Notes under the pieces: model-generated
The model's input: only the letters and a program-made list of their open reading frames with translations
Databases searched by the model: none
Told to the model about the DNA's origin: nothing
In this document: positions 11,409-24,596 of the stretch, one piece after another
Layout of the letters: every line of letters begins with the position of its first letter
Numbering within the stretch: the stretch's first letter is position 1
Assembly: GCA_027625915.1 (NCBI GenBank)
Contig: JANTQA010000023.1
Coordinates: 3,844,001-3,908,000 of the forward strand
Length of the DNA: 64,000 nt
Origin: Anaeramoeba flamelloides
Taxonomy: Eukaryota > Metamonada > Anaeramoebidae
Direction of reading: 5' to 3'
Translations under genes and position numbers: made by a program

Positions 11409-14400
11409 TTAAAGTTTTCCTCGATTTTTGATTACATAATCGTCAATTGCTAAAGAAACTAATCGAAACACGCTTTCAATATCTGGTGTGTTGGTTCCTA
11501 CAGTTCTAATAGTAAAAATTTTTCTTTTTTTATTTTTACCAGTTTTTATATATAAATTTTCAATATACTCAATTGCCTTGTTAAAGTCACATCCCCCTTT
11601 ATATTTAGGAAAGCATATTTTCAAATCTTTTTTTTTGATTTTTTTTTTCATAAGATCAATTTTATTAAGCAAAATTATACAATTTTTTTTTTTGAAATGC
11701 GTTGATTTTATTGTTTTTTTATATAATTCAAAACTTTCTTTTAATCTGTTTATGTTTTCATCTTCGTATAAAAGCTGCGTGTAACCACTTGTTGATACAA
11801 CCTATAAATAAAAGGGTTTATATATATATATATATATCAAATATATTTAAAGAAAAATTTTAGATCATTTGATTAAACTTTCAATTTTATATAATTTAAG
11901 GGATCAGTACTCTACGACAACAAGGCAAAATTTTAAAATATTTTATTGGTGATATTCCCTACTTACAAATTTTGTATATACCAAGTGTCGAAAAATTCTG
12001 ATCGACAAAGAAAACCATAAAAGAATATTTTTTTTGTTAGATCAATTTTTTTTTTCCATTTTTTCCGAAAAAGAAAACCTTTTAAATTCATTTTATTTCT
12101 CACATTATAACAAGTTTTTACCCAGTGTATTGTCAATACCATTATTATTATTCAACAACAAATCTTTGTTGCCTGGAATATTAAAATAAAGATTTTTTTT
12201 AACGAGTTGTTGAATTCTACAAGTTGGAAGGTCCAAAAATATTTCACAATAATCAAAAATCAAAATTATTTATTTAAAACTCAAAAATATTGAAGTTATC
12301 CCTCAAGCTCAACAATTCTAAAATTCAGAACATTCACTAACTGCTTAAATAGATATTACTATGTAATAAATAAAAATTCAAATAAATTTTGTCCTTTATG
12401 TTTAAAGTATAAACAGAAGGAAATTATAGAAAATATTGATCATTTTTTATGGATATGTCATTTCTATGAAAAAGATAGATTAATTTTTCACAATAAATTA
12501 AAAGAAATAAATCTTAATGAAATAATTTTAAACTGTAATAGTTCGAAATTATTTTCATTAATTAATAATCGTGAAATCTATGATTTTACGCTTAAATTTC
12601 TGAAAGGAAATACAAGTCTAAGGGCAACTAGAGTGTAATTTACACTTCTTCAATAATAATAATAATAAAAAAAAAAGATTTTTTTACTTTTTTTGATTCA
12701 AAACTTTTGGTTAACCAAAAAAATTGATTTACTCAACTGATTAAAAATTAATTGTATTGTTTTAAGAATGATAGTAATAATCATTAAAGTTTTAAAGTCA
12801 TTTAAAATTTTTACCAAGAAATTTTATTTTTGTTTTAAGATGAAATTCGATTTTTTCAAAATAAAATTTTCTTGAAGATATTTGAGAATTAAGTAATTTT
12901 ATCCTCAAAATTCAAAATCAATTTTTTCCTGCCAAAAATGGTTTGAATTGTTATAAGGATTCTTGTAAATAAGACGAAACAATTTGTTAAAAAAAAATAC
13001 ACAAAACTGATAAAAAAATTTTTTTTGATGATATTTTTTTAAAATGAAAACACAACTTTTTTAAAAACCTTAAAGAATAAAAAAATTTTAACTTTAATAG
13101 ATCTAAATTTCATTGATAAACTTTTGTTAAACTTCTATCAAATATTTCATTTATTCAATCACCTATACCTCAATTATTTTCATTGGCTGGAATTTGAATT
13201 GAAATATTATTTATTAAATATAATAACAAAATAAAAAATTGTCTTTCGAAATCAATACTTTCCAACCTAAAACAAAAAAAATGTTTTACCATTTTCAAGA
13301 ATTAACTTAATTGTTCATAAAAATAATTATGTTACTTTTTTTAGTTTTATATTGGAAACATGCAACTTTTGAATTTCAAAAAAGAGACTCAAATTAATAG
13401 ATTGTTTAGGTGAGGATTAATTCAACCATTTCATAAGTCGAAACACAAATTACATAAAAAAAAATTTTTTTCGAGATCTTGAAAAGATTTCATTTGATTT
13501 TTAAAAAATACTACTCCCTTAATGAAAAATATTGTTTTTTTTTTTTTTCATTAAAAAGTGAGTACTAAAAGTTCGTCTGTTTGTCAAGTGCCGTTGTCTT
13601 TTTCAGGATTTCAAAGAATCGAATAAAATCATAAATTTTACACAATTCTTTCGAATTTTGAAAGAGCTACCGTTAATTTTTTTTAATTTCTAATATTGAA
13701 AGAAAATTTTCGTAATTTTCTTTTAATTTCAGAAATTAAAAAAAAACTCAATTAGATTTTCTTGAGTTTTCTGTTTATTCCTAAAATAAATAGATTTTCT
13801 CTATTCTTTTGAATTCTGGAAAAGATAGACATTTGGCGGAACTTCCTGAATTTGAATTTGAATTAGATATACTGTTAAACCTAGTAAGAGAGCGAAGCTG
13901 GTCACACACACACATACCAAGAATCGGATCCACTCCATAAATTGGAAACAGATTCTGTTCCAATTCTTATTCAGTTCCGATTTTTATATATAGTACAAAA
14001 GGATTCTAAATCTGTCATACAATTTCTTCAAAAAAATTGCAGTTCTATGAATCATAAGCCCGATTTTTTAATTAAAATTTCACATCGGTGGTTGTTTGAG
14101 GAAATAATAACAATCAAAAATAATGGGGTTTAGGGGATCCGAATGCCTGGCTTTTGGATTATAAGTTTTAAAAAAAGTATTCTTTTATTTAATACAGATC
14201 GATAAAATTATACATTATGAACATTTATACAATCCCAATAAAAAAAATATTTCTTTTTTTTTTTCCCATTAAAGAGTGGGTACTAAAAGTCCACCTGTTT
14301 GCCCGAATCCCTAATTTGAATTAGAGATATTGTTGAACCAAGTGAGAGCTGGTCATTTCTCCCAAAAATCGGATCCGCTCCATAAATTGAGAGGGATTTT

Positions 14401-17400
14401 GTTCCAATTCCGTTCAGTTTTATAATAGTCATAAAGATTCAATTCGGTCAAACGATTTCCTCAAAGAATTAGTGGTTCTAAGAAGCATAAGCCCGATTTT
14501 TAATTAAAATTACACCGTGGTGGCTATTTGAGAAAATGGTAAACAATAAGAAATAATGGTTAAGGGGATAGAACTCCGGCCTCCAGATTGTACACTAGGC
14601 TGTGTTGCCACTTGCCCATACCGGTTCTCTTAAAAAAAATATTTCTTTAAATTGCAGCTAAGGGTATTTACTTTGTGTTTTTATTATCAAAATTTTTGTA
14701 ATAATAATTCAATGACAAGATCGAAAAATAGGTGATCTTTTAACAATTTTTTTAAATTTTTGTGCGAAATACAAACTTTTTTCCAATAATTTTAGATAAG
14801 TAATAGTTCCACCCAAGCAATAATTTGAGAAATGTTATTGCAAAATTTTTTGTTCTTTTTTTTTTTTTTTAATTTTAATATTGCTTTAAATTTTTTTGAA
14901 AATAAAAATTAAATTACGAGAAAGTTAAAAAAATCTATATACTAAATATAAAATAATTTCTTATTTTAAAAGCAATAGAAGAAATATTTTTTAAAAAATC
15001 GTATTTTTTCATTTGTAAATGGGTTGAAATTATTTGAAAAGAGTTTATTAATAAATAAACCTATCACAAATACAAATATGTTTAATATTCAAATTGATTG
15101 TTTTGGTGGATTTGAAAAAAAAAAAAAAAAGAAAGAAAAGAAAAAATGATACTGACTAATAATGTATATGTCAAATTATAAAACTGGATTTAAGAAAAAA
15201 AAAGAAGGAAATAAACAAAGAAAACTAAAAGAAAAATAATTACATATAATAGAAGAGTAACATCAGAAAATTGGTTAATCCATTTTCTTCTTTCAGAACG
15301 TTGGCCACCGACATCAACGATTCTTTATTTTACAAATATGTGAATAAATAATATAGACATATAATAATTTGATAAATGAAATTTTTTTAGTAATTAAAAA
15401 CAAAATTTGTATAATCATTTAAAAAATAAATTTTAAAAAAATAGTGAAGAGTAAGAATCAAGAAAGAAAGAAGGCAAAAGAAGAAAAGGAAATAGAAATA
15501 TTATTTTTTGATTTGAACTTATTTATTTGTAGTTGAATTGTATGTTCACCATTTTGTTTGGTTTGTTTATGAAAGGGATAAAATAAAAATATTTATAAAA
15601 TTTTCTAGTGTTTATTTGAAGCATTGCTTGGGTATATAAAAACAAAAATAGATCAATTTTTTGAACATTTTTTTACAATTGCTCTTATTTTAACTCAAAT
15701 TGATCGATTCAAATTGTGTGTATTTAAATGCCAAGTTTATTGTTGTTCAATTCTTTAAAAATCTGGAAATTTTACTTTATTAAAAACGAAAAGTCAAAAG
15801 AGAGTAATCTAAAAAAAAATATTTTGAAAAATTGGTAGATAATTTGTTTGAAATCTTTATCAATACTTAAAATTTTGTATAACAAATAAAATGTTTTTTT
15901 ACAAAACAACTGTTTGTATTTTTGATTTGAGTTTTAAATCCCATCTTTTTTTTATTTTTTTATTTCATTTTCAACTTGAGATCATTTCTTGTGAGTATTA
16001 TGTATATATATATAATTAAACTAATTTATTTTCCAGTCAAAGGTGTCAAGTTCCAATGGATGAATTACATGTGCTTAAAGGGTTTGAATGGATATTATAC
16101 GAAAAAATTTATTCTAAAATTTGCTAAATTGAAATCATTTTTTCACATTTTTTGCTTTTTTCTTTTTTTTTTCAATTTTTTTTTATACTTTATTCATTTT
16201 GAAAATTTTTTTTTAATTTATTTACTTAAAAAACTTTTTCTACTTTTATAATTTTTTATATTTTTAACATTATTTTCTTTTTTTTTGATCCTTTGTTTTT
16301 TTATTTTTCTTTTTTTTTTTTTTTTTTTCTTTTTCTTTTTTCAAATTTTTGATTCTTTTTTTTTCAGAGCATTCAAATCAGGTTGAAAAAAAAAAGATAT
16401 TCAAAAATCAATAAACTTTAAGAAAATTGAGAATATTTAATATCTTTGAAATACAGATATTGATTTTCAAAAAATCTTATTGTTTTTTTATTGTTATTAA
16501 CTTTAAATTCAATTATTAAAAAATCTGTAATTCTCATTTCAAAAATTGATATTCACTTTTTTTGAGTTTTTGATTGTATTTTTTATAATTTTTAAAATAT
16601 CATGCATTTATATTTTTGGAATAATAATAATAAAATTATTATTACGGTTTAATAATTAGTTGTTATTGAATTTTAAATAATATTTTTTTTTTTCAATTTA
16701 TAGATTTTAAGTGATTCAACAATTTTTAAAATAGAGTTTATTATTTTTTTGGTTAGCAAAAATTTAGTAATTGTTAAATTCGTTTGATGTTTTTTTATAG
16801 TTTACAATTGCAGTACAAATTCTTGAAACAAAGCAAAATAAAAACAATAATAAACAAAACAACATGAATAAAAAAAATAATATATATATATATATAAATA
16901 AACAATAATAGTTACTTCCAAGGTATTCCTTCAATTTCAAAATTCATTACTTTAACCCCTACCGTTGGAATTCTACAATTTAAAATATCTGAATCACTAG
17001 GGAAATAATTCTCTTGGGATATTTCTTCAATTTTATCAAAATAATAGCCTGCGTTTTCCGGTATTTGAAGCTCACTCCTTTTAGTATAAACTTTTTTAAT
17101 CCCTGGATCATCCCATAAACGTATAAGATCGTCACATAAATAAGATGGTATTTGCCCTTGAATAAGGCTTCCGTTTTCTAATAGGTTTTCTGCAATTTCC
17201 TTTGATGAATTGTGTTTGTTTTAAAAGTTATTATTTTTTGAATAAGAGAAAACAGAAAAACAAAAAAAAAAAAATTGGTTATTTTTGAGAAAAAGTTTTT
17301 TCTACTTGTTCTAAGAAAAAAAAAAATTTTAAAAACAATTATATAACATCTTTGTAACAAAACTGTTCTTTATATTAAGATTTTTTTAAAACAAATAAAT

Positions 17401-20400
17401 AATAATAATAACGTTTTTATAACACGTTATAATTGTTGGTAGTAAAAATAACATACAAATAATTTCAAACTTTTAGTATGTTATAGTTTTGAGAAAGTCT
17501 CACTGATTAATTTTGTTTTGATTAAGGAAGTAAGTACATTTTACCTATTTTTGAAAATTTTTAATTGTGTAAACATTACTGAAAAGTTTTTTTTGAGTGC
17601 TACAACATATTGAAACTTTGTAATCAAAACATCATTAGTTACTCTATTTAGTGTAAAGAAAACGAACCTATAGTAAATAAGAGTTGAATCTTTAAATTTT
17701 TCAATTTTTTGAACATTTTTTTTTGAATAAATTGTTGAGTTTTATTAAGTTTGTGTTTTGGATTTCGAGAAATGTGTTTATACAAATGATTTAAATTTAT
17801 TAAAGAAAAAACCAAAAAAATAGACCCGAGAGGGTGTGTATTTTAATCAAATATTTTCTTTTAGTAGACCAAACACGAAAGATCACCTTTCCAGATAAAT
17901 TTATTGAAATCAAAATGAACAAATAATTTTCAAGCAAAGTATATTTTTATCGTATTTGTTTCTTATTTGTCTTCTTAATTTTGACGAGAATAAAGAAGAG
18001 CCTATTACCTTGAATTTTCTCCTCTGTTCCTATTTCTTATTTTTTAACAAAAATCTTTTTTTACAAATTTGTTTTCAAAATTCTTTTTTCTGATTATTTT
18101 TATCAAACTAATCCAAAAAAAGAAATACTACTTCTCAAAGATTAAAGTAAAAAACACTCAATTATCAAAATCAAAAAAACAAACAAAAAATTCAACTCAA
18201 AGAAAAAGAAAAAATGGTGAAAAAATTAAAATACATAATTCCGAATTCTTTTTGAGTTTTCACATTTAGATGGAAAATTTATTGTTGGAAAATCAATCGA
18301 ATTTGTCCAACAAATCTATATTTCTGAAGAAGAATTTAAAAAATCTCTGATTTTCTTTAACTAAAACAAGAATTAGACGAATTAAATGAAAATTTGATTT
18401 TGGGATTCATTTTGAAAATTCTTGTGAAATAGCAAGTAATAAAAAGGTAATTTTTTTCTCAAAAATTTTTTCAATAAAAGTTTTTCGATTAAGAATCAAA
18501 AATAAAACTGAGTAAAGAAGAAAGTAATTAAATCAAATATTTAAACATCAAATCAAGAAATAAACAATTTTTTTTTATTTTTTATTGATCAATTTTTTTA
18601 ATTATTTTGATTTACTTTTCTTAATTGGTTTGTAAATATATTATACTCGCAAATTTAACTCCCATTTTTATTAAAATATTAATGTGTTTGGTTAGGGAAA
18701 TCATTTTATTGATTCAGTTTCACAGAAACCGAATCACTCAAAAATGGTAATTTTTACTTCCTCACTTTATGAGTTTCTTTCAATTTTTATAACACTTTCA
18801 AAATTTTAAAAACATACAAAACATACTTTTCACATATTATAAAATTCATTTTTTGAAGAGGGTTAACTCAAAAGTCCGAATCATTTTTGAATTTTTATTG
18901 TTAAATTAGAATCTGAATTTTATGATAAATTCAAAAAATATTCAAGGAAATTTTTCGTTCAATTTTCATTTTGTAAATTTTATCACCCACTTTCAACAAA
19001 GATAAAGAAAGGGTTTTTTTTTTATTTTTTTTCCATTTTTACTTGGGCTGAATCTTCTTTATATTGGGAAGAAGAGTTACAACGGAAAAAGATCAAGTGA
19101 TTACTTGTTAATACTGTGACACTGAAACACGAAAGTATGAGTAACTTGAAAATATAAACAAAAAAGCAAAGGCTAAAAATGACCAAAGGTTTAAAATAAG
19201 ATCAAAAAGAAAAAAAAATTACAACAACTTAAACAAGGATCACCAAGTGAACATTCGTGATCAATTATCAAATTATTAAATCAACCAAAAGTATCATGGA
19301 TGTGATTTTGGGTAGTACTTAATTCAAGATAGTATTGTGTTTTTTTTTGATGATTTTTTACCAATTGCTTCTTATAAACCCTTTTTAAAATTCTTTTTTT
19401 TTTCTTTCTTTTTTCTTTTTTTTTTTTTCCTTTTTCCTTTTCAATTTTTTGGTTTTTCTTTTTCAACATAAAGAAAATTTGGGTATGTCTTTCCCTTGAA
19501 CAATCGTGAAATCTATGATTTTACTCTTAGATTACCTTTGAGGAAATTTAAGTAAAAGGGCATCTAGAATGTAATTTACACTTCTTCCATCAATAAGGAG
19601 GGGTTTTTTTTTGGTTTAAATACAAAAAAACTTTAAAAATAAATTGATTTTCTCAATGTTCTTTGAAATGGAATGTTTTAAAAGCAGAGTTTTCAAATTT
19701 ATAAAATGTAAAGAAAAGAACTAAAAAAGTTTGTGACCTTTTTTTGGTTTTATTAGTATTTTTTTTTGTTTTTATTTGAAAAGGTCAAGTACAGTGGTGT
19801 AAATAACCCGTGTTGGCAACCTTTAACCCATTACAAAAATTTAACTCTAGTTTTTTTTTTTTTTTCAAACTTTGGTATTTGAAGATAGGAAGATAGATAT
19901 ACAAACAAGACTCAGATTTAAATTGACTTTTAGAGGTTAGATCCTGTGCTAATGTAAATGGTTCAAAAATATTAAATACTTTTGTTTCAAAAATTTCATC
20001 ATACAGTGGTGTAAATAACCCGTGTTGACAACCTTTAACCCATTACTAAAATTTAACTCTAGTTTTTTTTTCAGACTTGGGTTTTAAAAGATAGGAAGAT
20101 ATACATATATTCTTGGTTCGGATTTAAATTAACTTTAGAGGTTAGATCTTTGATTAATCGAAATGGTTCAATAATATTAGTTTACTTTTGGTTTTCAAAA
20201 ATTTAATCATAATCACAAAATTTGTGAGATAAAATGATTTTCTTTTAAAACCTCAAAAAATGATCTTTTTCTCATTTTTTTGTCAAAACAATTCCCTTTT
20301 AATCTTTCTATATCTTCACAATTATTTTTTTAAAATTTATTTAAAGAACCCTATTTCTTGTTTATACGTTGTTTTCACCCCATTGGTTTGTTTCTTTTAT

Positions 20401-21814
20401 TTCTACAGTAAGCCAATATTTTTTGCATGAGTTCAATTTTCTTAATGGGTTAAAGTAAAAAACACGGGTTATTTGCACCACTGTGCATTAAAGAAGTTAA
20501 TGGTCTTATATTTAAAAGTGTTTCCTTTATTTCACATTCATCAAGAAATGAATATTCATGTTAATCCATTAAAAAATATTTTTAACAAGGTACCAAAACA
20601 CTTTTTGCAAATTGGAAGAAATAAATTTTTAATTAATCTTTTCTCTTCCCATTCGAATTTATTTTATATTTATCAACTTTATTAAAGGAAATACTAAATT
20701 TAAACTTTAAAAATAAAATTGGTGTCCTTCCATCGATTATGATCAGAATTTCAATTTACCACAAAAATAAATTAATTTTTTTTTTAACAATCAGACTGGA
20801 ATAACAAAGAACAAAAAAATATTAACGAGAAAAAGAAAATTAACAAGACCTGAAGCAATTTATCATTTCTTTTACCTTTAAAAATTAAAAAAAAAAAACA
20901 GGAATATGCTTTAAAGGATATTTTTGAAAATAGTTTGTTAACCTTTTATCGGATGTAAAAGAGACATTTTTGAAGCAGTTCTTTTAAAACCACAAGAACT
21001 TTAAAAATTTCAAGAAAAAACAATTTGTGCTACACAATCAGACATGTAAAAAGTGGCACAAATTTTGAAAATACACTTGTTTTTTAAATTATTGACGTTT
21101 TGTTTTTCTTTTCTTATTTTGAGAAAAACAAGAGCATCAAAAAGAATTATAAAAAAAAAAAAAAAGATAGCACACTTACTTGATTGTCGTCATCAAGTTT
21201 AATGCCAAAACGCTCTACCCCTTGAACTAATTCTGTCATGTGCTCAAGTATATTTTGTCTTATTGAAGATGCAAATAAACTTTTGTCATCATTTGTAAAA
21301 CCATTTTTATACAAGATTTGGACTTGTTTTAAAAAAGTTGATTTTCCAGAATCGCCAGCACCTGGTGTTTGATGAAACATTGTTTGAATTTACAAGAATC
21401 AATCCAAAGAAAAAAACATTGAAAGTATAAAGTGAAATATTTTTTTTTTTTATTAAAAAAAGAAAAAAAAATTTATGAAGAATTTTGGATTGATCGATTA
21501 ATTATTTGGAAAGTTGCTTCTTGTCAGTAGTACCTAACAAGTTTTGTTTTTTTTTAAACAATAAAATTACTTACCGAGTATAAGAATTTTCACTTGATTG
21601 AGGTGATCTTTCAGATTGATTTTCTCTTTTTTTTCTTTTTTTTGATTTTTTTTTTTCTTTTTTGAGCTGCTATGGTTGTGATTATAATCTGGTCTGTTTC
21701 CTATTAGATATTTCAAAATACAAACACATTTCAAATGATATTAAAGTTTTTGTCTCAAATCAAAGAGAAACCAAGAGGAGACCGTTCATAAAAAAAATAA
21801 AAAAACAAACCCAT
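11409..21814 (-). CDS. Heterotrimeric G-protein alpha subunit, six exons, complete
   Basis: Membrane-attached GTPase switch between seven-pass receptors and effectors. Exons on the minus strand: 21814-21811, 21700-21575, 21361-21180, 17199-16916, 15322-15244, 11801-11409. They sum to 1068 nt, in phase, giving 355 residues, the usual family length. The protein starts MGN (possible N-myristoylation), followed by His/Ser and Lys-rich residues. [14 protein letters not shown] leads into P-loop GAGDSGKST (44-52). The helical domain includes [11 protein letters not shown] (132-142). Switch I is CRIPTVGV with the arginine finger R180 and T183. Switch II is [12 protein letters not shown] (202-213) with catalytic Q206. 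LNKIDL (270-275) is the NKxD base-recognition motif. The G5 motif is TVGT (325-328) instead of TCAT. The C-terminus VIKNRGKL lacks the Cys that pertussis toxin modifies. Introns are 110, 213, 3980, 1593 and 3442 nt; the long ones host transposons. Exon 1 is only ATGG, a 4-nt inference from frame. Confidence 0.93.
12339..12676 (+). mobile_element. LINE (non-LTR retrotransposon) 3' end
   Basis: An open stretch of 99 codons (12339-12638) carries a C-terminal zinc-finger-like module FCPLC...[16 protein letters not shown], the C..C..H..C arrangement typical after LINE reverse transcriptases. It ends LRATRV and a stop. A short 3' UTR and an AATAATAATAA/poly(A) tail follow. The RT is missing, so the copy is 5'-truncated. 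It lies in the last intron of the G-alpha gene, antisense to it. Related tails occur at 19495 and 27530. Confidence 0.65.
13545..14160 (-). mobile_element. tRNA-derived SINE carrying a hairpin cassette
   Basis: The minus-strand 3' end lies at the left: poly-T, then GTGAGTACTAAAAGTTCGTC. The SINE body is recognisable from 13850 to 14158, with CGGATCCACTCCATAAATTG and ATCATAAGCCCGATTTTTTA. Between tail and body, about 13575-13830 is replaced by hairpin modules C, A and B/C with CCGTTG-like spacers. The tRNA-like head is missing. It lies in a G-alpha intron. Confidence 0.65.
14255..14632 (-). mobile_element. tRNA-derived SINE, near-complete, with target-site duplication
   Basis: On the minus strand the element begins at 14632 with AGAACCGGTATGGGCAAGTG, an A-box-like tRNA head. 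A B-box-like stretch follows, then a body shared with 58541, and it ends GTGGGTACTAAAAGTCC read on plus, with poly-T. The flanks repeat AAAAAAATATTTCTTT at about 14240 and 14632, a target-site duplication. This shows a recent L1-style insertion into the G-alpha intron. Confidence 0.75.
16000..16420 (+). repeat. Dispersed T-rich repeat, copy 2
   Basis: It has the same order as 8600-8998: a short unique part, about 250 nt of nearly pure T with C, then GTTGAAAAAAAAAAGATATTC. It lies between the fourth and fifth exons of G-alpha. The left part (16035-16100) has slightly higher G+C and may be a separate remnant. Confidence 0.4.
16537..16740 (+). mobile_element. Small MITE, family D, copy 2
   Basis: The ends CATTTCAAAAATTGATATTC and GATTCAACAATTTTTAAAAT are degraded inverted repeats of family D. 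Confidence 0.4.
18270..18450 (+). pseudogene. Coding-like remnant in G-alpha intron
   Basis: Two short frames read like protein ([20 protein letters not shown] and [16 protein letters not shown]) but are out of frame with one another and flanked by stops. Family unknown. It could be a gene fragment moved by a transposon. Confidence 0.2.
19495..19605 (+). mobile_element. LINE 3' terminal fragment
   Basis: AATCGTGAAATCTATGATTT and GAATGTAATTTACACTTCTT match the last ~100 bp of the LINE at 12339-12676. Only the extreme 3' end is present, consistent with severe 5' truncation. Confidence 0.6.
19792..20003 (+). mobile_element. TA-flanked MITE, family E, left part
   Basis: It begins TA-CAGTGGTGTAAATAACCC and follows the family E consensus for about 210 bp up to TTTCATCA. 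There it is abutted by a second, complete copy. No right end is visible. Confidence 0.6.
20004..20483 (+). mobile_element. TA-flanked MITE, family E, full copy
   Basis: The left end is TA-CAGTGGTGTAAATAACCC and the right end is GGGTTATTTGCACCACTG, inverted repeats of about 23 bp. About 480 bp long with no ORF. It is probably a non-autonomous Tc1/mariner element. It lies in the third intron of G-alpha. Confidence 0.7.
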
Positions 21815-24373
21815 TGTAAATGAAAAAAAAATTTTTGAAAAGAAATATCTCTTAAAATTGAAAAAAATGATGAGAAGACCAAAAAATTTTTCATAAAATT
21901 TCACAAAATGTAGCCACAAGGAGCATTTTTAAGTTTACAATGAAAATAGCAAAGTTTTTTATATCTTTGTGTGGTTATTATTGCTTTAAAGTAGTGAAAA
22001 AATACTGGACATGAAAAAAATCTCTTCCAATATTTTTAATTGTGAAAATTAGGAAAATTGAAGTGTAATTTCTTTTATTTAAAACCAAATCCTTATTTTA
22101 ATCAAAATTTGAAAATTATAACTCACTCACTTATTAGAATGATGACTAATGAAATTACACTTTTTTAAATAACCATTCATTCAATCAATCAAAAAACCCA
22201 GAATAAAAATTATCATTGTCTAAACTCTAGCAAATCTCTATAAAACTCTATTGTTTTTCTAAAAAAGTTTATCTACTTCTACTATCAAACAATTATTTGA
22301 GTATTCTAGAGACAACTACTTTAATGAACTTTAGGTAGGTTTATTGCTGAGTTCATAAAAAATTGGCTATTTATAAAAAGGATTTGATTTTAAATAAAAA
22401 TAAATTAAACATCAATTTTCCTAATTTTCACAATTAAAAATATTGGAAGGGATTCTTTTCATGTTCAGTATTTTTTTCCTTACTATACTTTAATTTAAAA
22501 TTATTCATTATATATATATATATATATTGTAGGTTAATCTTTACTAACGGTTTGTAACGGAATTAGATCAATCACAAAGAGAAAAATTCTCCAAAAAATT
22601 CATTTTCTAAAATTATTCATATTTTACTATTTATATAAAATTTTACTAATTATTTATATTTTTTTTTCATTTATTCTTGAGAATTCCATATTTTGTTTTA
22701 ATTTTTTGATATTCAGTTATTTTGTAATAAATATATAATATGAAAAGAGAAAATATTTTTCTATTTTAAAAACAAATAAAAAAGTAAAAAGAAAAATTTT
22801 GAACAATAAAAAAATTTATTATATATTTTGGAAATTAAATTTACAATAAATTTAACACCCCAACAAAGAATCAGAAACAATCAGTAAAATGGCTTTTTAA
22901 ACGAATTTGCATTGATAAATTTTCTGTAAAAATATTTTAAAATAAAAATTAAATTTTGGTACTATAAAACTATCATAAGATTGTCTCTAATTTTGAATAA
23001 TAAAAAAAGTTGAATTATTTTACCATATATCTCAATTAAGAAAATTTTGTGATCATTTTAAACAATAGCAAGTACAGTTATTCTCAATATTCCAAAGTTT
23101 TTCACCTCGGAAGTTGATCTTTAAGGTTGATATCGCCCGAAAAAAATGAATATATAGATATATAAAAAATTTCCAAAAAAGTTTGGTAAATTTAATTTAA
23201 TATACTTTTCTTTAACTAAACTATCATAAAAACAAAAAAAAAACTACAAAAACATTAAAAACTATTTATTAATTCTTTGTAATAATTCAGTTTGTTAGTT
23301 AGTATGTTATTGTATTAATAAATTATATTAAATTTTCTGCTCTCGATTTTATATGATATTTTTGTGGGGGTGAAAATTGCTATTTACTATTTTCTTTTTC
23401 ATCAACAAAATCATTTTCAGAGTTTCTTGAATCTCAATAAATTTTACAATAGAATTGAAAATATATAATTGTATTTTGTTATTTAAAAAATCATTTGTAC
23501 TCTTACTAAATTTCCAGTTTTTTGACAAATTAAGTGTGTATTGTTTTGTCAAAATACAGTGTTTTTTTTTTTTTCCTTTTTGGGAGATAATTTAATCATA
23601 TAAATTTTGAAATAAATACCATAATTGTTGATTCAATAAGTAAAATTTTTTAACTTAATTTATTATTTATAATTAATTAATTCCTCTGCTGACAATTGTG
23701 ATTTTTTATGAAAAGTCAAAAAAAATATACCACATTTTCGGAAACACCTTATAATATATAAATACATTTCACAAATTCTGACTCACATAAAATAATAAAT
23801 TGAAAAAAAAAAAAACATATTCTTTTAGTATTCAAGAACACTTAATAACTAAATTCAACCTTATTGTAACTTGATTTTAAATCATTCTAAATCGATTAAT
23901 ATGATATTTTAAAAATTAAAAAAAAATCAATAACTAAAAAAAAAGTAAGTTGCAATTTTTGAAAAGAGTATTACTCGTTTTTTATTAGTGTAACTTTACT
24001 GAAAAAAATGTAAACAACAAGATTTTTCACTATTAATTAAATATATTTTAAAAGGCATTACATAGTAGAAATTTTCTTGGTGATTATTCGTTTTTTCAAA
24101 GATCTTTTTTTTTTTGACAATACATTTTTCAAAAAAAAAAAGAAAAAAAAAAAAAACTAAAATACATTAAAATTAATAACTTCAGAAAAAGAAAACGTAA
24201 AAAAAATCAAAAAGAAAAAAAAAAGATCTGAAAAATAAATACAAAAACTTCAAAATTAGAAAAAATGATTATGATCCAAAAATTTGAAAATATTTTTTTG
24301 ATCAGAATACTTTAATAAACCCTCATAAAAACTTCCAATAACATTATAAAGTGGGATAAATTTCGAAATCTAG
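21815..24373. other. AT-rich stretch upstream of G-alpha; promoter region unresolved
   Basis: This includes whatever promoter G-alpha uses; no TATA or initiator element stands out against the A/T background. Inverted near-duplicates of CAATATTTTTAATTGTGAAA lie near 22030 and 22440, facing each other. That suggests another decayed inverted-repeat element at about 22010-22465. Confidence 0.4.

Positions 24374-24596
<223 letters not shown>

Noticed and set aside
20473-20685. 70-residue plus-strand ORF
   Set aside because: It starts inside the right terminal repeat of a MITE and lies antisense in a G-alpha intron. No family signal.
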